Source: Syngnathus acus
Taxonomy: Eukaryota; Chordata; Actinopteri; Syngnathiformes; Syngnathidae
Direction: 5' to 3'
DNA length: 64,000 nucleotides
Assembly: GCF_901709675.1 (NCBI RefSeq)
Contig: NC_051100.1
Location: forward strand, 10,574,786 to 10,638,785
The notes under the pieces are model-generated. The model was not told the DNA's origin. It saw nothing but the letters and a program-made list of their open reading frames with translations, and did no database searches. Both the position numbers and the translations under genes were made by a program. Of the stretch, positions 11,095-23,382 are shown piece by piece (positions within the stretch are counted from its first letter, which is position 1; each line of letters opens with the position of its first letter).

Positions 11095-11897
11095 AATGAT
11101 TTGTTTATTCTACCCATAAAAACATGCAAAAAGTAACTCATAATTTAAGAGGGTGATGATCTTACATCCATCCATCCTTAATTTACTGACTAATCTATTG
11201 CATTATATTATACTTAGTGGTGTAGTTTATGTATTTTGTTCAAAAAAGGAATTAAACCGAGTGTGATGATGATTTACCCGGACGCTAAGCAGAATAATGC
11301 GGTGTTAAAAATCGCTGTCACGGTGCACAACAATGTGCTCTGCGGTTTTGCTTTTTATGTGTCTCCATGGTACATCCAGTAATGGCAACTCTTAATGCGC
11401 TGGCTTAATAGTGGTGCTGTTTTCCCATACATAGAGGAGCAAGATGGACCAAAACCTGTAATGAGCAGCAATTCCGCCACTGCACCAAGTCAAGCACAAC
11501 AAACGAAATTAGCCAACACATATTGCATTTTAGAGGGCGCTGGAAAAAAAGAAGCAGTTTGTGCGTAGATGCAGTCACTTCTCCCTGTAGAGGACATTCA
11601 GCCTTAAAATGAAAAAAAGAACAACACAAGAATGCTGCCAGAGGCAAAGCTAAGGACAGTTTTAATTTGGCTTTGTCAAGATTACATTAGATAACAAATT
11701 ATGATTCCTCTACACCTTTAGTTAAAAAACTATAGGCCACAATTATATCTTTAGGGGTGCTTGTCTCTTGGATGTTGCGCTTAATGGCAGTGCTTTTGTA
11801 ACCTTGATTGCCACTTAATGATGTGGTAATCTTAGCAATTGGAAGGGAGGTGGCTACTCACTAGCACGATTGAGGATAGCGGACCGACCGGCGTTAT
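11095..11897. other. Intergenic, no feature seen
   Basis: No gene or recognisable repeat. Confidence 0.4.
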
Positions 11898-12631
11898 TAC
11901 CGTAAATTTCGGACTATAAGCCGCTACATTTTCTCAAATTTTGAACCTTGCGGCTTATAGTCCGGTGCGGCTTATATAGGTTTTTTCCCCGTGATTTTTC
12001 TCATGACTAATACACTTATACACTCATAAAAAGGGTGTGGACCGCTGTTGTGCTGTTATGTTAATAAAAGTTATGCACCCCTAAATAATTATCTCTTTCC
12101 TGACAATCAGCTTTGTGTATATTCTCTTACAAATGGGAATTAAACATTAAAAACCTTACGCGATCATGCGGCGACTTTACATGCATATTCCAATCGGACA
12201 CTGAGGAGGAAGATTGTGCTGGTTTCAGTGGACAGGAGGAAGACAAAGATGGCTCTCAGTGACTTTGTTAACTGGTATGTTTTTTTTTTCCCCCCGCCTA
12301 GTTAGTGCTGTTACGTCCGTGTTTACAACAAAATGTTAATGTTATTAAAACTTTAGCCCAGCTAGTGCTGTTACTTCCGTGTTTACAACGAAAAGTTAAT
12401 GCTATTAAAACTTTAGCCCAGCTAGTGCTGTTACTTCCGTGTTTACAACAAAATGTTAATGTGATTAAAACTTTAAAAAGGCTTTCTGTGTACTGTCTTT
12501 GTAAATAACTCGTGCGCACGTGCGGCTTATAGTCCGGTGCGGCTTATATAAGTATGAAACTAAAAAAAATTAAAAATTTTAGCTGGTGCGGCTTATAGTC
12601 CGGTGCGGCTTATAGCCCGAAATTTACGGTA
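11898..12631. mobile_element. TACCGTA-type MITE, subfamily C, 734 bp
   Basis: Ends TACCGTAAATTTCGGACTAT and ATAGCCCGAAATTTACGGTA. Internal repeat units read GTGCGGCTTATA instead of GTGCGCCTTATA. It carries a three-copy 60-bp tandem array. It is the longest member of the family here. Confidence 0.82.
12299..12475. repeat. 60-bp tandem repeat, about three copies, inside MITE C
   Basis: Each unit begins near CTAGT(T)AGTGCTGTTAC and contains CCGTGTTTACAAC and TTAATG(T/C)(T/G)ATTAAAACT. Period is 60 bp and copies differ by a few bases. Because 60 is a multiple of three the array stays open, producing a spurious repeated ORF. Confidence 0.9.
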
Positions 12632-12749
12632 TGTATGTGTGAAGGTGTTGTACATATTATATCTCCATCGACGCACGCCTGTTGCATTTAATTGTTTATT
12701 GTGGGGCCACACTCTCATGGCTATTCAAAGCCCTTATAATTGTTTGAAC

Positions 12750-12862
12750 TTCTTAGAAGACGTTTCAGACAGGCTGACGGTCGCAGTCCGAGCCCTGTTG
12801 CATAAAGCCTGACGATTTCAAGCATGCACAAATAATAGGCGAAACGTCTCCTCAGAATAAGC
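12750..12862. repeat. Imperfect inverted repeat with GACGTTTC / GAAACGTC arms
   Basis: The left arm AGAAGACGTTTCAGACAGGC and the right arm (GGCGAAACGTCTCCTC) can pair over about 12 bp. Between them is a GCCT...AGGC hairpin containing CTGACGA. It resembles the ends of the hammerhead-like elements but lacks a convincing stem II. Identity uncertain. Confidence 0.3.
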
Positions 12863-14530
12863 AGAACAGTTTTGTTGCTATCGAGTGAATGACAACAGAA
12901 TGAAATGACCTGGGTGAAGGAGAGTACCCTGACATTTTTTTTTTTTTATATAATTCATCTGTATTTTTCCCACATGACAACAACAATTCGTGCCTAGATG
13001 CGCTCACAAGAAGATGGAGCTTGAGGGAAACTGCAGAGAGGTTCATTCAACATATCAGCAGTCAGGTAATCCATTTTGTACTGGAAAGAAAAGATTAGGA
13101 ATCCACACCGACAGGTATGAAAAAGTGTTAGCGCTTGCGCCAGGCTCGACTGTGAACCTGGACCAGACTTGCCCCAACATCCCGATCGGGGAATTAATAC
13201 TTCATGATGGCAAGGTTCCTGCAGAAGGACACAAAGTTTATTCACTCCCAAACTCTGTTCTTTGACCTTGACAAGTTTAAAGATGACCTATGACTTTATG
13301 TCTGAAATATGGTGGCACAAAAAGGTCAATTCTGAGTGAGCTATTAAGATACTACTATTTTTAAAATAACTATAACATCGACTCAGTGGTAGTGGCTGCT
13401 AATTTGTGCGACATGCAGATGTGTATTTAATTTCAGATATGAGCTAAAAAAAATACACAATTAGGCCTGCAATAATATAACAATGCTAATAATTTGGTTG
13501 ATGATTCAACAAGGAAGAATATTTTGCTGCTACTTATTAAAAAGCAACAGCAGAGAATTGCATCAGTTGCCAGATTACATCATATTTATTTTTATTGATT
13601 GCGAATAATGAAGTTCCCGAAGCAACAAAAACAAAACAGCTCTGCTTTGCGTTTGCTGTTGAACAATTCCAGGTGACCAACAAAAGTTTTTATTGCAAAG
13701 CCTTGCAAACTAATATTTGGAATGCAAGTCCGAGTGAAATAGAATAGACAAACAAAACTATCTCTATTTTTGGCAGAAGTGGTTCCTTTCCACTCCTTAC
13801 TAAAATCCCCAATGCACTTTCAGAATCAGAATCAGAATCATCTTAACAAACTACTCATTATAAGAAATGGAGTGGAGCAGGCAGATGGCATTCATCCACA
13901 GCAAAGTTTGATTTTTACGCTAAAGTAACTTGCTTAAAGGTTAAGCACAAAGGAAATGGTCTTTGTGCAATAAATGCTTCAGCAATACAACAGTAAATGT
14001 GAAGCTGATAGAATACAACTGTTTCATTAGTGCCGCTAACTAAACAAGCTTATTCAGTATGTAAATAATCAACAGCAATGCCGAATTGAAACTTGGAAAT
14101 ATTGGGACTGAATATTTAGAAGTTTGAAGTCGGGCAATGGAGCATTTTAAAACCGCATATGAGCCAAGAATTTCCTTTCAATTTGTGGAATTGGCTTGTT
14201 AAAAGGTTCGTATGACCCACTGCATAAAAGATTAAAATAACCTTGGGGATTATAATTATAATTAATTCCCTGAAAATAGTCAAGTAAACTGAAGCGTCCC
14301 GTGTCATTTAAACACCCGTGTCATTTAAACATTAAACGTCAGCAAATGGAAGCCCTGGCAAAAATTCCCCAGACTCAAAGGATCTTCATTCAGTTGTTTT
14401 AATTTGTAGGGCAAAAGAAAAAAAAATGATTACAGACACGACACAAAACTAAACTATTTAAAATGTTAACTATTAGCCTTTAAAAAACTCTAAAAGCAAT
14501 CAAGAAAAAAAATGTCCTTGCCAGTCAGAA
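12863..14530. other. Intergenic, no gene; short retroposon-like tail at ~13820-13842
   Basis: (AGAATC)3 at about 13820 resembles a tail common in teleost retroposons. An open stretch at 12990-13265 is open on both strands, with no recognisable domain and no splice context. Confidence 0.35.
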
Positions 14531-14539
14531 CATACAGTT

Positions 14540-14850
14540 TTTGACCAAGCACAGGGATCAGAAAAAATATGGAATCACTCAATTGTGAAGGAAAATTCTG
14601 GAATCACCCTGTAAATTCCCATTCCCAAAAGATGAGCTGTTTTTGTTAGTCTCCACAGTTAAACAGGTAGAACCACACCTTGAAGAGCTGCTGCAAAAAT
14701 ATGAATCATGGTTCCAACACAAGATGCCAATTGAAACAAAAGGGGATGGTTCAGATTCAGCTGTGTCCACAATTAAGATCAAATACTAACAACACAAGGA
14801 GGTTGTTAAAGGCAAGTAAGAAAAGGGATAGACTTAAAGGCAAGGTGGTG
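14540..14850. mobile_element. Possible DNA-transposon relic
   Basis: Starts near GACCAAGCACAGGGATCAGA and continues AAAAAATATGGAATCACTC, phrases I associate with a common teleost interspersed repeat. Family assignment is from memory and untested. Confidence 0.35.
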
Positions 14851-14929
14851 ATAACGGAACCTTTGTTTTGTTTCGTTCCATTGAGATTTATGAAGACGAC
14901 TGCGTGAGTGATATGGGGATCTTTATCAC

Positions 14930-15062
14930 TTTCTCTCTGCCCCTGTGATGGACTGGCATCCAGTCCAGGGTGTTGTCTGACTTTTGCCACAAGTCATCCC
15001 GGAAGGGTACAGCTCCACAATACCCTGAACAGGACAAGCACTAAAGTAAATGGATGGATGCA
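14930..15062 (+). mobile_element. L2/Maui-like retroposon 3' end
   Basis: Contains CTGTGATGGACTGGCATCCA, CAGGGTGTTGTCTGAC and a terminal AAATGGATGGATG, the usual order at the 3' end of teleost L2/Maui LINEs and their SINEs. 5'-truncated, no ORF. Confidence 0.6.
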
Positions 15063-15150
15063 GAAATGTTGTTAAAGGGGAAGTAACCTAGGCATTTTAC
15101 CTATGTTGAGTATTATACTTTTATAGATCATGCTCAACATGCATGTCTAC

Positions 15151-15543
15151 TACCGTATTTTCCGCACTATAAGGCGCACCGGATTATAAGGCGCACCTTC
15201 AATGAATGGCCCATTTTAAAACTCTGTTCATATATAAGGCGCACCGGATTATAAGGCGCATAGAATAAATAACTCAACGGTGCTCAAACGTTAATTCAAT
15301 CACAATATAGTAACACTCGAAATAGTGAAAACAATAACAATATTTCAATAACTCAACGTTGCTCAAACGTTAATATCACACAACACACAAAATAAACACG
15401 CAAAGCTTACTTTAATAAGTTAGTCCTCATCCACGAATCCATATTGGTCCATAAATAAGGCGCACCGGATTATAAGGCGCGCTGTCGGCTTTTGAGAAAA
15501 TTGGACGTTTTTAGGTGCGACTTATAGTGCGGAAAATATGGTA
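15151..15543. mobile_element. TACCGTA-type MITE, subfamily A, copy 3
   Basis: 393 bp. Ends TACCGTATTTTCCGCACTAT and ATAGTGCGGAAAATATGGTA. The internal AT-rich part has a near-duplicate ACTCAACG(G/T)TGCTCAAACG at ~15270 and ~15350. That AT-rich core is shared in part with the copy at 50028. Confidence 0.82.
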
Positions 15544-18500
15544 TATAAAAATCAAATTGATGAGATTTTTTGAATTCTTTGAGAGCACAGATCAATTGCA
15601 TGACAGGTCTCAAAAGCTTAAGGACAGAAGTATCGTAAAGGGCCTGTGTGGTGGGAGATGCAATGTGATCTAGGCCATGCAGTGATTGATGTTCAGGGTT
15701 GATGGGTATTGGCATTGGTGCTCGGCTCGACCCAAGAGAGCCCAAGCAGAGAACAGGGCCACAGCTGGCCTGAATAAAATTTGCAGTCTAGAGTGATAGA
15801 AACCTGGCTCCAAGGCTCGAGTAGTAATATTTTTTTTTATTTAGGGTTTAGGGCACAGGTATGTATGACCTGAGCTTTTCCACTCAGGTTTCAAGGGTAA
15901 TTGTACCCACAAGTATACGATGATCCAGGAATGTCAGCTATCAGTGTAAAGCAGATGTCACATTCTACTGGGAGGCATATCAAAAGGCCAAGTATTCCCA
16001 TTTCCATGCTGAAGTAGGTTTATGATTGTGTTGTATTTGCAGTGTTGATTGAATTTATTTAGCCACATCCATGTTGGTCAAATCAGCATCACGTTGTTCC
16101 AGAGTGCTTGGTTATCATGAAATATACATTATGTCACTTCAGGCTTTGACTCCACTCAATTATTCTCATTTTGTGCACGGTCTCTATGGTGCAATACGGC
16201 TCTGTATGGGCATGAAAAGCATTCAGCGCAAGCATCATCACTCATAGGATTGGGGAGCTTGTAGAGGTGAGATAACCTCCTCACCTCCCTCTGCAAACCT
16301 TTCCATGAAACTGCACATTGAGACCAAATTAGCTTTTTACTATTCATAGTCAAAATCATTTTTACACTCTTCATGGACTTTAAGGCACCAATAAGAATCA
16401 TGGCCATAAATGGTGTGATTATCACTGCATTCTAAAGATCCACTCATGTGTGTTAGTGGCATCATAACATTTTATCTGCTTAGACTCAAGTCCTGACTAC
16501 ACACAAATGTGTAGATGAACGGATTTGGACACAAGAGCATTACTCCCATAAGAAGTGAAAATGCAAGGAGGTAGGTATCACTCTGTCAATCTTCTGGGAG
16601 AAGATTTTAGAGAGTAGGTTTGTGGTCATTTCTTTATTGGTCATCCAGAACACTAGTGAGATGTCTTTATTGTTGGATCTGAGACTTGCATTCAAGGGAG
16701 GGAGGTAGAGCCTCTCTCGCAGCATGAAGAGATAAAAAATAAAATGAAAAATAAAAACCATTCCACTGTGATCGTGAGTTGCAGGTTACTTTCACAATTT
16801 CATTGTTTTTCTTTGTATTTCAACACAACTATTATTCACTTGTTTGGTTTTGTACTGTAGTTGTTACTTGATGATAGATTGGCTGAGGGAAGCTGCGTTC
16901 AAGGACACCTTGTGAAATAAATGTGAATGGGTTGTTCATTTCTTGTATGAGAAAATAGTACAGTCAACCCTCATCCATAATGCTAAGTGAAATCCAGGAA
17001 AACAAACGAGTTGTTCCAATAAAGTTGAAAGCATGGCAAATACTCAAAATTTCAATCTCCTCTTTAATCAAATAAGCAAGGAATATGAAAAAAAAAGTAT
17101 AACTTAGACCATCTAGCATCAAAACATTCTCTAATGTGGGCATATCCAAATTCAGTGAGTGCTTCATATTTATCTAAAATTGATCATATTACAAAACTGA
17201 ATGTAAATACTCCATAATCATATAAAAAGAAAGCTGAACTGCCTTAGACAGAAAGGTAGAAAAGCATTCAATCATCAAGAGGATGATAGCACTGAATACA
17301 AAAAAAACCAAATCATTTTCCAATCTATCCCCAGAAAAGTCTCCATTCAGCCAATAATCTTTTTTGTCCTTTGTGAACAAAGCAAACATCTCTAAATGTG
17401 AATTAGTTGTGATCTGTCATTGGGAATAACAATAGTGCAATCATTAAATGCATTTAAGGAAGTGTCTCACACACACACACACACACAATACGCCACGACT
17501 CACCTTTGAGGATTTGGCACTTTGGCAGGTTTGCAGTTTGTGCAATAATGAGGTAGACACGACAGGATTCACAGAGTTGCGATGTAGCACAGTACTCGGC
17601 GGAATTGACAGGAGCAAGAGAGGTACATCTACAGCTGTCTGCTTGCTGCTATTGATCTATTATGAATGGCAATTTCCAATTAGGTAGTGATTCATGCCAA
17701 AATATGGGTTGCACTGTGCTAGCATGCAAACTGTTCTTGTCATGTCACTGTGACAGACTTTTCAACTAAGAGATTTGATTCGGCATGGCTCTCGGGCTAG
17801 TGTGACTGTGCTGTAAGTGGACAGTAAAGTCACAGAAAAAAAAAAAAATGAACATAGGACTTTGGATATGATCTAATAACGGAGCATGTAATATTTAATA
17901 TGAAATTATCATACTCGTCTAATTCCTCAAGGGAAAATTCAACGTAACCTCTGCTGTATATTTGATGTTCCACACCACACAAAACAAGAAGAGCTCTCGG
18001 TTGTAGAATTGCTTCACTCTAACAACTAGCTGCCATTGTGACATTGTTTTTCCCACAGCGTTAGTCAAAGCAAGGCCCTCTGGTTCCAAAGCCCAATTCC
18101 TCACAGATGAGCAACTATCCCCACATCTGAATGAGGCATGGGGGGGGGGGGACTTTACACCCATACATTATCTTGGAAAGATGCTCCTCTATGGTCCAAT
18201 CCACCTTTTCGCTGTGACAGGCTTGAATGAAAACCGCTAATAACACAATTTCATGTTCGCCGCAAGGTGAGTAATGTATTCTGACATATTCAGAGGACAG
18301 CTTATCCATCTCGCCAATCTACTTTCAAACTCTAATTTTAACTAACTAACTCTAAAGTATTAGCAACAAATCTGCAGAAATCTAATACATTTATTGACTG
18401 CTATTTTAATTATGATCCAATATGGTAGCTAATTTTTCTTTACAAAGAGTCTTGGTTTATTAATTAAAAACAATGCTGGCCGGAAGAAATTTAATATTAG

Positions 18501-19364
18501 AATCTTCCACTGTAATAATTCTAAAACAGACTGGAAGAGAATGATACAATAATGATGTATAGATCCTCAACTTTTTATTGAGTGTATAACATTAATAAAA
18601 ACAACATGTAATTTTCTTTCAAAAAAAATTTCTGCGGGTTAATGGAACAAGAACAAGAGCCAAAACGGAATTTCCCTTCAGGGATCGAAATTAGTGTAAC
18701 ACATTTGATTAACATAAAAAATATCAGTGTATTGATATGTCTCCTGTTTGGTGAAATGGTCAGATCCAGTAGTGAAAAGACCTTGAAAAATTCACTTTGA
18801 GAAGGCTCAAGTATGTCAAAGATCTTTACAAATAAAATCTCACATGAAAACTGTTTGAAAATGACAAAAGTCAATGCCTGTGAATCAATTAATGTTGATT
18901 TGTGAGGATTATGCCTTCATCCATTCTTCCATTTAATGTGGACAAAACCCCGGACTATCCCGAGTCACTCACTGTGAATGGGATTAATTATGGAATTGAG
19001 TCGTCCAAGTGACAAAAAGAAAGCCTGGGTGAGAGGTATCAGTACAATAACAGCTACAGAGGAGAAACTGATCTCTTAATTTAGCAGTAAATTTAGACTA
19101 CAGCCCTACCATGGTCCAGAGCTTTGGGTAATGGCTAAGAAAATGAGGTTGTGCTGAATAATATTTGCCTCAACAAGTTGGCTGCCTTTGGGAGGATATT
19201 ATAATAGTTCAGCAATTTTTACATCAAGGGAATCACCTTGAAGAGGTTCACCCACCTAATTGGGACAATCTGACGATGCTTCCTATTTATTTGACCAGGG
19301 TTTAAATCCCCCAGCAAATATTCCACCTTTTCTTAAGAGAGAGATGCATTTGAAACAATAGTTA
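15544..19364. other. Intergenic, no gene seen; (CA)n at 17467-17488, G10 at ~18140
   Basis: Apart from microsatellites and weak retroposon-tail words (for example GGAATTTCCCTTCAGGGATC at ~18668) nothing is recognised in these 3.8 kb. Confidence 0.4.
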
Positions 19365-19579
19365 TACAGGACTGTCTCAGAAAATTAGAATATTGTGATA
19401 AAGTTTTTTATTTTCTGTAATGCAATTAAAAAAAACAAAAATGTCATACCTTCTGGATTCATTACAAATCAGCTGAAATATTGCAAGCCTTTTATTAATT
19501 TAATTTTTGTTTTTTTAATTGCATTACAGAAAATAAAGAACTTTATCACAATAATCTAATTTTCTGAGACAGTCCTGTA
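19365..19579. mobile_element. Tc1/mariner-type foldback MITE
   Basis: 215 bp with ~40-bp near-perfect inverted ends: TACAGGACTGTCTCAGAAAA on the left, TTTTCTGAGACAGTCCTGTA on the right. TA dinucleotides at both edges fit TA target-site duplication. No ORF. This repeat is widespread in fish and amphibians as I recall. Confidence 0.78.
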
Positions 19580-21071
19580 CACTTGAACTTCATCTAACAG
19601 AGCTCATAGAAAATTGACAGATAGATGGATAATATAAATATAATACGACTTTATTGTCATTACATAAACATACTGAAACATCACATCCTGTTTTCTCCTG
19701 CTAGTAGTAAAAACAATTAAAATCACCATTGCAGACATGTTACACAAATCCTGCAATCTTTTATTGTCTATAGACGTAGTTCAGGGAGCTGTCATGTTAA
19801 GACACGCTTTCTTTAAAATAAATGAACACTTGTATTTTCTTACAAACGCAACTAGCATGCCATGAACGACAACTCCTAAATCATTACACACATTTATTCT
19901 TCAGACATTTTTTTCAATATAACACAACTCAATGAACTTCAATTACCTTCCTTTTTCCCTTGAGTCTACTGGGTAGTGAAGTGGTCAGAGAACAAGTAGT
20001 ATATAAGTATTACATTTCAAGAACAGAAGTTATCCCTCTCTGTACAAAACTAGTGTCGTTTTGTCATGCATTGTTTTAAAAATGGACATTTCTGTAATTT
20101 TCTATAAATCGTGTGTATGGTACCAAATTAAAACAATGAAGTTATGTTTTCTTTTTAAACAATGCAAACACACTAAAGAAAATGAATCGCCAATGTACAA
20201 ATATCATGCCACCAAATCAAGCAATTTAATTACTTATTTTAAAGTTCACAGTTACAAATCAACATTCTCAAGGCTCAAATCATCCTGTTACCGACATGAT
20301 AAATGAATTCCTCTTCAAGGCTCTTTTGCTATTGCACTTGTGTGAGAGTTAATAACCACTCACACGCATGCATACACATGTACACACACGCACAGGTTTA
20401 TAAAAGATGTTTGAGGTAAAGGCGAAATGATGTTTGAAAGAAATTTGAATGATACGGCGCTAACACAGTTTCAATAGCTAGGTATGGAAAATGTTTTATA
20501 TAGCACACTTTTAAAAGGAGGGGGGGTTACTTTTCTTTATTTATTCATTTTTTTGAAGAAACCATTGCACCCAAGGAAGAATGCCAGAGACAGAAGGTGA
20601 AGAAGGTGATTTCCTAAGTAACATTTTAACATTCTCTGGGTTCTATTGAGGTACCATGGAAGCTGTTTTGGGATATATTGTCTTATGATTGTAGATTTAT
20701 TCATGGGTTTCAAGTCTATATGCTGATTTGCAATTCTCAGCTACTCCTTGTACACTTTATTGGAGATGCCCTCATTAAGCAGCAGTTGCAGTGACCCCAA
20801 CTTAATGAGGATTAATGCTGGAGCAGCTTGTGCCTTTTTTAAGACCAACTTCCAGCCTGCCATTCCCACCCGTGTCTCACTGATTTCAGTTATTATTGAG
20901 CAACCATGTGTGTAGTAGTGTAACCACTGGGGACGTGTTAAATGAAGAATCCTAAATAAAGTTGGATGAAGAGACACGGCTGAATGGGAGTTGAGGTAAT
21001 GTGGGAGGAAGTCAGCAAATAAGGTGAGATACAAGATTGCAATTTTAAAATATGACAATAGTACAGAAATG
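19580..21071. other. Intergenic, no gene seen
   Basis: AT-rich. Short CA/CACG tracts near 20360-20395. An ORF at 20741-21109 has no recognisable domain or splice context. Confidence 0.4.
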
Positions 21072-21136
21072 TCCCTGATGGTCCAGTGGTTAGGATGCGG
21101 GGCTTTCACCGCCTGGGTTCGAGATTTGGTTCGACA
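21072..21136 (+). pseudogene. tRNA-Glu (UUC)-like pseudogene or tRNA-derived fragment
   Basis: Starts TCCCTGATGGTCCAGTGGTT and continues AGGATGCGGGGCTTTCACC, close to vertebrate tRNA-Glu with anticodon TTC. The B box GGGTTCGAGAT is recognisable. Several bases of the anticodon stem/variable region are missing, the T stem pairs mostly by wobble, and the 3' acceptor strand does not pair with TCCCTGA. It is therefore unlikely to be functional. It could be a decayed gene or a SINE head. Confidence 0.65.
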
Positions 21137-21492
21137 TTCATCCTTGTGTTGCTATGGTGACTTCATCAATATTGTCGCGTGAGAGTTCAGAGTAGCTATC
21201 CATACTACACATTCCCTCAAATTTTCAAAACACCATCAAGGGTGAGTGTTAAAATAAAAATCCAGTCCACTTCTAAAGCACCCTTTCACTACAGCGGTTT
21301 GTACAATCTTATCTTTGACATTCAAATAAAAAAAAAGTGTGTGGGTTGTGGTGTCAGAGAAATTTGGGTTCATTGAAATGAATGCAGCTGGTTGGGTAAT
21401 GAGTCATAATTTGTGAATACCCAATAGAATTCAGATGTAAGTTATTGAATTGGTTTCATTCTTGATAAGCGATGACAAAACGAGATCCTAAG

Positions 21493-22330
21493 CAGGGCTG
21501 TCAAACTTGCCATCACAGGCCTCATCATAGGGTTGCTTAACTGTAAAATATGAATCTATGATCTCTAGTGGCAAAAATAACTTTAGTGCGGACATTACCG
21601 TATTTTCCGGACTATAAGGCGCACCTAAAAACCTAGAATTTCCTCAAAAGCCGACAGTGCGCCTTATAGTCCGGTGCACCTTATATATGGACCACAGTCC
21701 TAAATTTAAACTGCATTGTGTCATGAAATCAATCATAAGTGGCCCGCTGAAGACTATGAATCAAGAATCAAAAAGACTATGGATCACTATTTTGTGATTA
21801 TAAAGTCATTTGTTGTGTCTGAAGTTGAAATAAAAAAGATAAAATGGAGAATGATTTGATTTGGATTAAAAATCTGACATGATGCATTAATGGTGCGCCT
21901 TATAGTCCGGTGCGCCTTATATAAGGACACAGTTTTAAAATGGGCCATTCATTGAAGGTGCGCCTTATAGTCCGGAAATACGGTACTTCTTTTTTCACAT
22001 CTTTTAAGAACACTACTAAGTAGTTCTCAGTCCATTTGCTCTTATTTTTTTTTCATGATGTACTGATTCCAATCAAATGAGTTAGGCTTGACCTACAGTA
22101 CTGCCACAAAATCATAAAAGTAGTCATGACGCCTGCGAGCCAGAGGTCCAGCTTCTTCCAGAGTAGTCGCGTAGCCGGGGTGCAAGGCACTTATACTTAA
22201 CGTCCCTTACCTAATATTTTCCCTCACAAAAAAATCTGATTCTCAATATACGTAATTACCATTACACCCGTTATCATTGCCAAGTCAAGAAACAGTAGTG
22301 GCAAACTTGTATCGGAGTTTGACACCTGTG
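21493..22330. mobile_element. hAT-like element interrupted by a nested MITE
   Basis: The left end CAGGGCTGTCAAACTTGCC and right end GGAGTTTGACACCTGTG face each other 838 bp apart. Without the MITE at 21596-21985 the outer element is ~450 bp. Target duplication is not clear, so pairing of the two ends is an inference. Confidence 0.5.
21596..21985. mobile_element. TACCGTA-type MITE, subfamily A, copy 4
   Basis: 390 bp. TACCGTATTTTCCGGACTAT at the left; TATAGTCCGGAAATACGGTA at the right. Same interior as the copies at 1941 and 51540 (reversed relative to 1941). Nested in a hAT-like element. Confidence 0.85.
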
Positions 22331-22673
22331 TATTAAAGCGTCTCGGAGCTTTTTATCACGCTCCCTTTAGGGGAAAACATTGTTTAATGGATGCTACTTG
22401 CTTTGGGATTTATGTGTTACATCAAACACCATGGACACAAAAAAAGCATACACTCAAGTCAGAGCTACTGCTTTTCAAAAAGTGAAGTGATGTAAAACAC
22501 CCTCAAGTATTTACAAAGTACAGCTAAGACTGCTTCTTGGCGGATACATTTCCGAATGAACAGTTTCAAATGACAATGAAAACAAGCCATTTCGACGCCT
22601 TTACCCAGACCACTCCCTTAGCTTTTTTGTTTCCGCCTTGCAGTAGTCATGCTTTATTTTCTTAAATTCCTAT

Positions 22674-22846
22674 TACCGTAATTTTCGGACTATAAGTCGC
22701 GGTTTTTTTCATAGTTTGGGTGGGGGGGGCGACTTATACTCAGGAGCGACTTATATACATATATATGTTTTTTTTCACTTTTTTGGGCATTTTATGGCTG
22801 GTGCGACTTATACTCCGGTGCGACTTATAGTCCGAAAATTACGGTA
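22674..22846. mobile_element. TACCGTA-type MITE, subfamily B, copy 2
   Basis: 173 bp, inverted relative to the copy at 10923-11094. Ends TACCGTAATTTTCGGACTAT and ATAGTCCGAAAATTACGGTA. Sixteen bp separate it from the next hAT MITE. Confidence 0.85.
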
Positions 22847-22861
22847 CATCAACAGCTAGAC

Positions 22862-23176
22862 CACAGGTGTCAAACTCAAGGCCCGGGGGCCAGATACGGC
22901 CGGCCACATCATTTTATGTGGCCCGCGAAGACAAATTGTGCATCAAATTCGTGTCATTACTAGAATTGCAAATTGTCTTTATTTTTAATATCTTTTTTTT
23001 TTAAATATTTGACCAGTTTTTACTTGTCTGATTTGAAAACGAGTTATTTGTCAGTTTGTTTTGTAGCTTTTACTGTATATAATATGACTTTTATTTGGGT
23101 TGACAGTCATAATGGCCCTCCGAAAGAAGCTATGACTACAATGTGGCCCGTGAAAGAAATGAGTTTGACACCCCTG
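22862..23176 (+). mobile_element. hAT MITE (GTGTCAAACTC family), copy 3, at plpp4 3' end
   Basis: 315 bp from CACAGGTGTCAAACTCA to TGAGTTTGACACCCCTG. A shared CTAGAC word on both flanks suggests a decayed target duplication. Its far end is 206 bp from the plpp4 stop codon. Confidence 0.85.
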
Positions 23177-23382
23177 ATTCTAGACTTTCACAGCTGCTAA
23201 GCAAAAACAGTACAAAAGACACGAAAAAGTAGTTGTCATGGAAACATGAAAATAAAAGAATGGAGGGGAGTGGCTTACTGTCCACTGGAATGTACCCAAA
23301 AGCCATTTTGTCAGTGGGAATGTGGAGGTGTGTTCATTGGCTGGCTGGGCGTGTTGAGGGTCGTCTCAGAGGTGGCCACTAG
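22862..23382 (-). other. Probable plpp4 3' UTR, overlapping a hAT MITE
   Basis: Reading down from the stop at 23383, there is no AATAAA on the minus strand in the unique ~205 bp before the hAT MITE. The first minus-strand AATAAA is inside that MITE (plus-strand TTTATT near 23090), with another near 22980. The 3' end of the mRNA may therefore lie within or beyond the transposon. The 3' UTR extent is inferred only. Confidence 0.4.

Noticed and set aside
12305-12508. Leucine-rich repeated peptide
   Set aside because: Product of the 60-bp tandem array in MITE C, open on both strands.
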